From NCBI GenBank assembly GCA_014904845.1, contig MU119450.1, forward strand, positions 18,927 to 82,926: a stretch of 64,000 nucleotides of DNA, given 5' to 3'. Position 1 is the stretch's first letter, and the number at the start of each line of letters is the position of its first letter. Below are positions 55,022-64,000 of this stretch, piece after piece. The translations under genes were made by a program, and so were the position numbers. The notes under the pieces are model-generated. The model did no database searches and had not been told where the DNA came from. It worked only from the letters and a program-made list of their open reading frames with translations. This stretch comes from Acephala macrosclerotiorum. Its lineage: Eukaryota; Ascomycota; Leotiomycetes; Helotiales; Mollisiaceae.

Positions 55022-56585
55022 ATGTGTCGCTTCATGGTACGGACAGCTTCCAGACGAAAGGATACAATAACTAATTGGCACAGGTGTATAAAGGCTCGGA
55101 CGAAATCCTGCTATCCAAGCTGATTCTCGATCCGACACATTCAATCCTTACACAGTCTTTCGATTCCCGTCTGCGGCTGGACATGCGAAGGCCTCACAAT
55201 GGTTCGTTGACCGCCGCTCCTCCATACCCGTGCTCTCGATACTGATCATACTCTAGGTGATGGGTTTGGCATTGGATATTATACCGACCCTAAACTTGGC
55301 CCAGAGCCATGCATATTCACATCCACTACGCCGGCCTGGAATTGTGTCAACCTACAGCGAATTGCCTCCAAAACCGCCTCTCACCTTATCTTTGCCCATG
55401 TACGAGCTACAACAGAAGGGTCTCTTAGCGATGACAACTGCCACCCATTCTGCCATGGCAGTTTGATGTGGATGCACAATGGTGGTCTGGGTGGGTGGAA
55501 GCAGATTAAGAGGAAGTTGGGGCAGCGATTGGCAGACAAGTGGTACCTGGGCGTTCAAGGTGGTACCGATAGCGAGTGGGCGTTCGCTCTGTTCCTCGAT
55601 ACTCTGGAACGAATGGGATACGATCCAAGTATGCCTCCAGCAGCTGGCTTCGGTCCCACAGTTATTCGACAAGCAATGCTGAAGACGATTAAGCAGATTA
55701 ACGACTTCATTGCTGAGATCCCAGAGGATGTGGTCAGAGATGAGAAGGTCGACACTAGAAGTCTTCTGAACTTCGCGGTCACCGATGGACATAGCGTTGT
55801 ATGCTCTCGATACGTGAGCAGCTGTACAGATGAGGCGGCAAGCTTGTACTACTCTTCTGGCACCACATGGGAAGACAAAAGCAGCAAAGGAGAATATCAG
55901 ATGGACCGACGAGACAAGGGTGCAGATATTGTCTTAGTCGCGAGTGAACCCTTGACTTTTGAGCGAGGTATTTCCTAATCCATGTTTATTCAGATTCATC
56001 CATGACTAACAATCAACAGAAAGCTGGGTAACGGTACCAACCAACTCGATATTAACGATCCATAAGCAGACTGTTATGGTCCACCCGATCATCGATGAAT
56101 ATTACAACTACAACCCTTACCATTCTCGATCATCCCAATACGTCCAAGACAAAGGATTGGTTTCAAACGAGAAAGGGCTCAATGGGATCGCGACCCCTGC
56201 TGCCACTCCTAACCTACTCAATGGCAGAAAATCTGCTCTCTCGGCTAGTCTCCACGAAAGCATAGCGAGCACCTTACTGCCATCGATGCACAGCCGTTCC
56301 GCCTCTCCCGCTCTTTCTCCTGCAAACGAAATCGTACCTCGCTTCACTGCTCCGCCGTCAGACCTCCGCCATTTGACTTCAGTGCATAATCTTCCCGTGC
56401 AGGAGCAAAGAACTGTCGAGCAAGGCAATACAAAGAAGAAGAGGACGTCGATTATAGCGTTGGATCAGGCATTGGCTCAACCCCAACCCCAACACGAGCC
56501 ACAGTCTCCTATACCAGACTCGCCACCACCAAGGGCGTATGGTGATCCAAGCAAGATTGCACAATATTTTCCAGAGTTGAATTGA
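55022..56585 (+). CDS. DUG3: glutamine amidotransferase subunit of the glutathione-degrading DUG complex
   Basis: Four exons: 55022-55036, 55084-55201, 55257-55967, 56020-56585, all GT-AG and in phase, 469 residues. The first exon encodes only MCRFM, giving the class II amidotransferase catalytic Cys at position 2 after Met removal. The family blocks follow: RRPHNGDGFGIGYYTD, FAHVRATTEGSLSDDNCHPF, MWMHNGGLGGWKQIK, VQGGTDSEWAFALFLDTLER, and LNFAVTDGHSVVCSRY. A disordered Ser/Pro/Gln-rich C-terminal tail (from about residue 330) ends in KIAQYFPELN. With Dug2, Dug3 opens the gamma-glutamyl bond of glutathione in the cytosol. The gene is intact. Tiny first exon verified by the MCRF start that the chemistry requires. 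Confidence 0.92.
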
Positions 56586-57347
56586 GCATATGAGCAAAAA
56601 TCCGTGGCGTATGTCGTTTACGGAAGGCGCTTGGAGCGTGGAACAATCTGAACAAGGGAAATGAACTGCGGGAAATAGGCGTTGTTATGTTCAGGCATGT
56701 AAGATTTCAGAAAGTTGTAGCGAGCGGGAACATTTTGGGAGGCGTTCATTTCAAAAGTGCATAGCATCAGAGCATCGTTCACGTATCCAGATGAATGGTC
56801 GTACTTGATAAGTTTCATAAGAAAAATCTAATATACCTTATGATCATCCCGCCTATCAAGTGAGGGTATACTACTGAACACAAGTTCCTCGTACCATTTA
56901 GTCCAGATGCATGGCCTATGGCTCGCCCTGCTGCTATTCAATATTTTGTTCGCACGTCTCGGCTATGCTTAATCTACAAGTCGTTTTTCATCCTAACAAT
57001 GGTGCTTTGTTTCTATGTCTTGTTTTCCCATTCGAAACAGTGCTTGTCTTCATTTCTATCCCGCCCCGGTCACCTTCCTTTGTCACTCACACAATGATAT
57101 TGTTTTAAACCTTGACAAATTTAAAATGCCCTTGTGGGTGTCTGAGATCTGCTACCCTAACGCACAAAACAGGAAAGACGAAATGCGAATAAAGCCGCGT
57201 AACTATTCCAAGGTCTCAATTCCATCGCTCATCTCATCTTTCCAACACGTCAACTACTCTACAACTACTTACTACACCCAAAATCTAACAGCAGTTGCGG
57301 ATTATTGACGTACTTCCAGATTTCTATCCAAGAAACCAACTAGTACA
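56586..57347. other. intergenic, nothing recognised
   Basis: 3' region of DUG3 and upstream region of the Cys-rich gene. 57100-57340 has pyrimidine-rich and TTCCAACACGTCAACTACTC-type leader sequence typical of fungal promoters. Confidence 0.35.
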
Positions 57348-58907
57348 ATGTGTTACGGTAAGATTACCCAATGTCAACGCTGCGGCAGCATCGACGCTCC
57401 TATCCCAACCGTCGGGCCAGGCCGCTGCGACCAAGTCAGCATAGCAGGCCACGTCGTCATCAGTCCGTCCACGGACGTCCCAACCTGCTCCTCCTGCCAC
57501 AATCAGGACATGCATACGATCCAAACACTACAAGCCGCGGCTGAACGCCAACGCCAAAAAATGATCCTCCGAGACAAGGAGCTCCAACGCATCCAAGCCC
57601 AAGAAGTCGAGAATGAGGACATCTTCCCAGACTCCTTTCAAGATTGGTGCAGTGAAAATAACGACACCCAACTCCCAGGAAGTGGCTTCTCTGCTGAATC
57701 AGCGCTGGACGCTGATATCAGAGACTACTTGGAGTACCTCCAACACGGCCCCTTCGACCTCGAGTACCGCGATGAATTCCAGTTCCAAGCCGAAGAGATG
57801 CGAGCTTCCGAGCACGCGAACTTCGACTTTGCTCCCTACGAACAGCCTTACTTGAATCGATTCCAGCGATGGATGAGATTCATGGAAGCAGATAGTAACT
57901 TCCTCGGCGATGAACCTGTTGCAGTAGAAGCTGACCCTATCAGGCGATTCCAGCGAGTCGTCGCCATCTACGCTGACAATCTTAGTCCAATGGACCAAGT
58001 ATCGTTCATGGCAGCAAGAGAACTTCTTGGTGTCAGCGATCGATTGGAACTCTATGGAAAGCCACGACAAGACCATACCATTGGCCCTCGCAGTGAGTGG
58101 ATCCCCATCCCTTTTGCAGACCTTCCCATGACCTCTCCCATCCAGTCCGTCGCAACATGGGTATCTCACCAAGATACCTACCATTCAATGTTCAACGACA
58201 CTAGTCCCCGTCAAGCACTCCTCCGCGACATCGAAAACTACCAAATCGAACTGATCGATCCACTCGGTCCAACATCCAAAGCCCTAGCTTGGCACAATTT
58301 GGTCCACAACATCCAACTCGCAGCCGAGCAGTTGTTCGATTTCTACCCACCGGTCAATATCATCCCACTGCTCTCCTTCCGCAACTTTCGAATGTCAGAA
58401 GCTGGTGTGATGAGCTCAGATTCCTTCGACTCTGCGCTCTCAGCCTACGAAAGCTACCTCATGAGAATGTTTCCAGAGCCAAGGATTTTGGACGCATTCA
58501 GAGCCACTGTAAACTGCTGGACGGCAGCGGATCGTTCTCAGTTAGAAGGCCTCCCTCGTGTTGACCACACGATGATCCGTCTCCGTATCTTGAATAACCA
58601 CTTCACGCATCTTCTGAACGCTGCTACGGCGGCTGGGAGAGGTGGTGTGGTGCGGGAAGTTGTGTTGCCTGCGCAGCGGCTTTTGGATGCGGCCGTGGAG
58701 CAAGTATTCTGGCCGTCGAGAAGGGAGTTGAGGATGTTGCAGGATGTGTTTGATCAGGGGTGGAATGTGGCCAAGCCGGGATTTGATAGGCCGAGACTTG
58801 ATAGGGATGACTTCGAGGGGATGATGTTTGAGTATGAGGAGCTTAGATGGGATGATGCTGGGAACTTGTATCCAGGACGCAGATACTGGGTGGCGTTCGA
58901 GGGGTAG
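57348..58907 (+). CDS. 519-residue protein with N-terminal Cys-knuckle and helical body, unrecognised
   Basis: Single-exon frame from MCYGKITQCQRCGSIDAPIP. The first 52 residues hold paired Cys at 9/12 and 47/50 plus C27 and H35/H51, a plausible zinc-binding unit. A coiled coil follows (QTLQAAAERQRQKMILRDKE). The remaining roughly 420 residues are helical with conserved-looking Trp/Tyr/Phe positions (FQRWMRFMEADSNFL, ENYQIELIDPLGPTSKALAW, LRILNNHFTHLLNAAT) and end in LYPGRRYWVAFEG. No signal peptide or membrane segment. Codon use and length favour a real gene with no lesion. I do not recognise a family. The M-C start and Cys layout are shared with the smaller genes at 41804-42766 and 43150-43918. 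Confidence 0.65.
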   Translation: MCYGKITQCQRCGSIDAPIPTVGPGRCDQVSIAGHVVISPSTDVPTCSSCHNQDMHTIQTLQAAAERQRQKMILRDKELQRIQAQEVENEDIFPDSFQDWCSENNDTQLPGSGFSAESALDADIRDYLEYLQHGPFDLEYRDEFQFQAEEMRASEHANFDFAPYEQPYLNRFQRWMRFMEADSNFLGDEPVAVEADPIRRFQRVVAIYADNLSPMDQVSFMAARELLGVSDRLELYGKPRQDHTIGPRSEWIPIPFADLPMTSPIQSVATWVSHQDTYHSMFNDTSPRQALLRDIENYQIELIDPLGPTSKALAWHNLVHNIQLAAEQLFDFYPPVNIIPLLSFRNFRMSEAGVMSSDSFDSALSAYESYLMRMFPEPRILDAFRATVNCWTAADRSQLEGLPRVDHTMIRLRILNNHFTHLLNAATAAGRGGVVREVVLPAQRLLDAAVEQVFWPSRRELRMLQDVFDQGWNVAKPGFDRPRLDRDDFEGMMFEYEELRWDDAGNLYPGRRYWVAFEG

Positions 58908-59440
58908 GCAACAAGTCTGCTGATGAGAATGTGTTCTGGTGAGTAGTCCTCCTTATTTACTTTGATTCTGCGAAGCTTGAACTTCTTTCTCTAGGTGGCT
59001 GGTCCACTAACCCATTTCCGTTCCTCTTGTAGATATTGAATAAAAAAATTTCATCTTGATTTGTACTTTCCCTCAACATGCTTTGTGAATTTTGTAAGCG
59101 ACCCTCCATGCCCCGAAATTTCTCCTCCCACCTATCAACAACAGAATAGATTCCAATTGTGCCACCAATCTTCGTTTTCTCACAACTACTTCTACCGCGT
59201 GGCTGCTTTAAAATATCCAGATTTCGATCACCTTAACGATCTGTTGAATGGACATTGAATATACTTGCATAGGATCGAAGAAAGTGAACGCTCGAGCTTG
59301 AAAATGGTGGAACATGCGGAAAGGCACTTAAGTGACTTAGGTCGGGCGATAGAAGAAGCAATTAGACTGCTCGCGAAAAAACCACGGGGGAGAAACTCCC
59401 ACACTGCCCCTACCTTTTGGGGTAAATAGAGGTGGAAGTT
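58908..59440. other. intergenic up to the isochore boundary
   Basis: Ordinary base composition until about 59440, then an abrupt change into the AT-rich block. No gene. Confidence 0.4.
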
Positions 59441-62400
59441 TTTTTATACTTTCTTTACAAAGCTTTAAACCTTTAAAATTAGTCGCATACAACTTTTTTC
59501 AAGCGATCGTATTTTTCTTTTAATTTTTTATTATAATAATTAGTTTTTTAATTAACGGATCGATTTTTTTATTTTTCGTAATATAAATAAATAAATAAAT
59601 ACGAGGACTTTAAAACGATTATTAAGCAAATTGCGAAAAGATTGGAAATTAAAATAAATATTTAATACGAAAAAGTTTATATTGCGAGAAACGTAGTTCG
59701 AGATACTAGATTATGTGTTAAGTGCGTTAGTGCATTCGATGAAACGATATGCGTCTCGTACGAAATATCGCACGAAATAGTTATTGTAGAAAAGCAATGA
59801 AGTACAAAGCAAAAAAGTTCAATCGTAGATTAGTTCGTTTTAGTCAGTGGATTAGATTTATTCGAAGTAATTTGTAATTCGTAAATCAATTAATCAATTA
59901 GAGTAGAAATAGAAAAAATTGTTGATTAATTTATAGTAAATAAAAACTTTTTATATATTAAAAGACACGTGATTAGTACTGCTTTCGAAACTAATTATTT
60001 ATAAGGATTTTGAAAAGAGAATATATAGTTTTATTACAATCGTTCTTCTATATAACGAGCTCGTTTTAAATCTCGAAAAAAAAAACTAAAAAAAAAGAAA
60101 AAATTTATTTTAAATAAAAAATTCAAAATTCAAAATTTTTTAAATTATTGTCGTTTTTTTTCAAAAATTTAATAGTTTTTTTAATATTTCTATTAATATT
60201 AAACTTTTTTATAATCTGCTTTTTTTTCTTTTTAAAATTTAATAAAAAGAAAAAAAGTAAACGAATTTCAAATTCAAATTTATCATTAGAAATAATTAAA
60301 TATTTTTGATTATTTTTTACAAATACTATTAATTTTTCAATTTCGCATTTAAAAAAAAATTTATTATCAAAAAATATTTCTATTTTTTTTATTTTAAAAT
60401 ATTGAAAAATCAATTTAATTTGAATTATAATTTGTTTTTATTAATAAGTATATAAATATCTATTATTAAACGAGTTTTAATAGTCTAATTATTAAAAAAT
60501 CTTATATTGAATAATAAAATAATCTAAGAATTTCGCGCAATAGATTATATTGAAAATTGCGTTGATTTTTTTAAATTGAATACTATCGAAAAAAAATTCG
60601 TCGTTAGAAAGTTTTCGAAATCGATTTTTGAAAAAAATTCGAAGTTTATTATAAATTTTTTTAAGTTTCTCGTAAATAGTATTATTAATAATTTTTTTAT
60701 TAATATTAACAAATATCAAATTCACGGGAAATAAAATGAAAAAATTAAAATTCTTAAGATTTTCAACGTATTTTCAATCGATAAAAGTTTTTATTTTATA
60801 GACGTACAATTTCAATTTTTGAGATTCTTTTTCTATAATATTTAATTGAATTTACTTCAAAAAATCTTTAATTAAAATTCGATTTTCAATACTAAAAAAG
60901 AGATTTATTTAAATAATTCTTTTAAAGAATCGAAATAATCAATTTATCGTTTTTTTATAATCGTTAAATCGCGAATAAATTATTTGAAATTTATTAAAAA
61001 AAAAAATTTAATATACAATAAATTTAAATTTTGAAATATATTCATTTTTTTTTTGTAAAAAAATTGATCAATTTTATCGTTTTGATAAAATTTAATAAAT
61101 TGAGAAAAAGTAATAAAATAAAAAAAATAGTTTTTAAAAAATCGATAAAATAATAATTACAATTTAAAATTCGTTTACAAAAGTTGAACAATAAAAAGAA
61201 AATACGTATTATACAAAAGAAAAAATTTACTAGAAAAAGTTTATTAATAATAGAATTTTAATATATTAATTTTTTTAAAAAAAAGTAATAAAATATTTTT
61301 TTTTTTCGTTTATTTAAAGAAATTTTACAAAGTAAAAACTATTGCAATTTTCAAATTAATAAGCGATTTGATCGAGAAAACAAAAGTAAAAATAATAAAA
61401 GTTCGTGAAAATTGAAATCGATTTTTCGTTAGCGTTTTTTGTTTATATTGAAAAATAGTAAAGACATTTATAAATCAAAAACGAGTATTAAAATAAATTT
61501 AAATAAATTGAAAAAAAAAAATTTTAATATACAATTTATAAATTTTAAATAATCGTATTTTTATAATTTCAATTTATTTTTTATTGTTTTCAAAATATAA
61601 ATCGAAATTCTTATAAAGCGTTATATAATAAATTCGATAAAATTGTTTAGTAAACGAATATTTGTAAACATTGTAAACAATATTTAAAATTTTAATACAA
61701 TTAGTGAAATTTAAAGTATTAAAAAAAGCAACGTTTGATTTTTAAGTATTGTTTATATTGTACGCGCAATCAATTATCGAGCGTATATTATTTAATCGGA
61801 GTTCGTAAGTTGATCGAAATAAAGTAGTATTAAATTGTAATAAAGTAATAATAGTTTTGTATTTTTTTGACGTAAGTATAAATATATTGTAATATTTCTT
61901 ATTATTGATAGTAAATTTCTTGGATTTGATTAGTGTGAAAATCGAAGCGAAAAAAAAAGCGAATTAAAAAATTCGAAAAATTTAAAAAATTTGAAAAAAT
62001 AAAAAATTTTATACGAAAAAACTAATAATAGTAATATTGTTATTGTTGTTATTGTTGTCGTTGTCGTTATTACCAGTTAATAGAATTGATTGAAAAAATA
62101 AAGTATTGATATTAATAGTTTTTTGAGATTTGATACTTTGAATACTTATACTACTAATAACGACGATCGATTATTTTTTAAATTTATTCGTAAAAATCGA
62201 GAAAAGTTTTTTAGTATATTTTTTAATTATTAAAAGTTTGTAAAAGTAAAAAGTAAAATGCAATTTTTTTAAGTTTATTTTATTTAAATTTATAATTATC
62301 AAATCGTTGTTCGCATTTTTCAAGTATATTAATACTTTTTTGTAATCGATAAATTGAAAAAATGTTTTTGTGAATAACGTATTACAAATTTTGTTTTTTT

Positions 62401-64000
62401 CGATAATAATTATATTAATAATTTTGATAATTTCGCGAAACGCAAAACGCTTTATATAGAATATTTGCTTGAGTTTTTAATATATATATTTATTGTAAAA
62501 TTTATCAATAAAATTTTCGATAAATTGTTAAAATATTTAAATTCGAAAAAAAGTTTTTTGATTGTAATATTTAAATATACTATTAAAAGTTTTGATTAAA
62601 TTAGATCGAGTTTATTAAAGTGCAATACGCGATTTTTCAACTTTGTTTACTTTAGAAAAAAAGTTTTTACTCAAAACTGTATACTATTTTAAAAAATTTT
62701 TAGAAAATTTCAAAGTAATATTATTTTTAATTTTCTTTTTCTATTCAATTAAAACTTTCTCTATTACATCTTTAATTTTTATGAGTTTATTATTGATATT
62801 ATTAATCGCAATTACTTTCTTTTTAAATAGTAGTCTATTGATAGTCTTTTATAAATCATCGAGATCGTATTGTACGATTTGTACAAACGTATTATAATTA
62901 TTTTCATTTCGTTTTCTATATGCGAAATTTGTATTTTCAAAGTTTAATAAAGTATTTCTTTGAAATATAATAGTAATATTATAAGAATTTTGAAAATAAA
63001 AACTAAAATTGTAAAATTTGCGTATAGAAAAATAATATAATAAATTAATCGAATTTTAAAAATAGAAAACGCGTAAATTTGAAAAGAAAAAATTTATCAA
63101 TAAAATCGAAAAAAGTTATAAGTTTTTATACTTATAAAGAAATTATACAAAAAAAACAAACAAATATTTTTATGTTTTAAATAATTAAAAATTGTAAAAT
63201 TTATTTATTTTTACAAAAAATTTTTTTAAAGTGTACTAATATATGTAATTGAAATATTGTAACGCTAATCTCAAATAGAAAATTTTGAAAATTTTAAATA
63301 AATAATTTCATATTAATTTATTATAAAACGTATTAAATAAATTTTGAAAAAAAAAAAAATAAAAAAACAAATACTTGTAAATCGTTTTTGTAAAAAAAGC
63401 GTATATAAATTTTAAAAAAAAATCATCGTAAAATACTCAAATGAATAAAATATATTCAATTAATAGAATTATTTGTATACAAAGCAATACAAATTAGAAT
63501 TTTAAAGAAATGAAAAAAGAAATAAATAATATTAAAAAGAAATTGTAGTTTTTAAATTGATATAAAATTGAAAAATTGTAATTGAAAAATTTTAAAAAAA
63601 AAAAAAAAAAAATTGAAAAAAGTTTTTTTATAAATTATAATAAATATTGTATTAATAAACGTTTATACAATTTGAATGTAATTAAATATAATCGAAATAT
63701 ATTTAAATGTATTGAAATATATTTAGAAATATTTGAATATATTAAAAAATATTTTTTATAAATTTTAAAAATTAAAATTTTTTAAAATTTTTAAAAAAAA
63801 AAAAAAATAATACAATTTCGTCCTTCTATATAATAAAATTGTCTCGATTATAATAAGAGAAAAATAAAGTTTTCAAAGCGTAAATAAAATTTATTAAAAT
63901 AAATAAAAGTATTCTAAAGAAAATCAACAAAAAAATAGAATTGTTATAAATAGAAAAAAAAGAAATAGTTTTTTTTTAATTAAAAAATAATTATTATTTT
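59441..64000. repeat. AT-rich, gene-free isochore with RIP-type composition
   Basis: At least 4.5 kb, continuing past the right edge, of nearly pure A/T with scattered C and G. The remaining C is mostly in CpG (for example the first 60 bases of the row at 62161 have five C, all in CpG) and CpA is very rare in many segments, as RIP (CpA to TpA) leaves. Short open frames here (60123-60413, 60492-60725 minus; 62643-62897 plus) are composed of Lys/Ile/Phe/Asn codons forced by composition and are not genes. GC skew changes sign between sub-blocks. No rRNA, telomere or tRNA motif is seen. The original repeat cannot be identified by eye. Confidence 0.75.

Noticed and set aside
60123..60725. Two minus-strand open frames of 96 and 77 codons in the AT isochore
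   Set aside because: They consist almost only of Lys, Ile, Phe and Asn codons, which is what AT-rich DNA without selection gives. They have no motif, intron or start context.
62643..62897. 84-codon hydrophobic frame in the AT isochore
   Set aside because: The Phe/Leu/Ile run is a composition effect, with no neighbours and no support.
59441..64000. Mitochondrial DNA or a telomere at the right end
   Set aside because: There are no mitochondrial genes, no rRNA, and no TTAGGG tract; the composition fits a RIP-mutated nuclear repeat.

Overview
The window looks like nuclear DNA from a filamentous ascomycete, probably a Dothideomycete-like plant-associated or saprobic mould (the class is inference). 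The reasons are short 45-80 bp introns with GT(A/G)NGT donors and CTAAT-like branch sites, typical fungal families (Mgm1, Dug3, Rax1-like RGS, cystinosin, NACHT-type NTPase, CHAT, pogo/Fot1 transposase), and strong marks of repeat-induced point mutation (RIP): very AT-rich tracts and many TGG-to-TAG or CAG-to-TAG type nonsense codons.

Layout. 1-1.3 kb holds the 3' part of a RIP-damaged pogo/Fot1 transposase gene (minus strand), followed by a C-poor RIP-like spacer. 2-30 kb is an accessory block made of an array of paralogous F-box-like/DUF7730-like genes. Nearly all are on the minus strand. Two are intact (6476-8396 and 21491-23749) and at least six are decayed to different degrees. Inside the array sits one intact 6-exon gene (13715-20144) for a roughly 2039-residue STAND-type P-loop NTPase with a long helical-repeat tail, resembling fungal NLR-like proteins. 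A cystinosin gene and two further F-box-like loci close the block. 30.6-31.5 kb holds three tandem tRNA-like genes that share an upstream AT element at an identical distance. 32-36 kb contains broken genes (an amidoligase with its centre missing, and two coiled-coil genes). 38-39.5 kb is an intact RGS-domain membrane protein. 41.8-46 kb holds Cys-rich small genes, a 5'-truncated CHAT protease-like gene, and a convergent 253-residue gene that I suggest may be its effector partner. 46.1-50.5 kb holds a decayed arylsulfatase and a decayed MFS sugar transporter. 51.5-56.6 kb is core genome: mitochondrial dynamin MGM1 and the glutathione-degradation amidotransferase DUG3, divergently arranged. 57.3-58.9 kb is an unrecognised Cys-rich gene. 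From about 59.44 kb to the end is a gene-free AT-rich isochore.

The broken genes are unlikely to be sequencing artefacts. The 6.1 kb NTPase coding sequence, MGM1, DUG3 and RGS all read through without a single lesion, while neighbours a few kb away carry several. The overall picture is a core-gene backbone interrupted by fast-evolving accessory DNA in which RIP and small indels are inactivating duplicated or dispensable genes.
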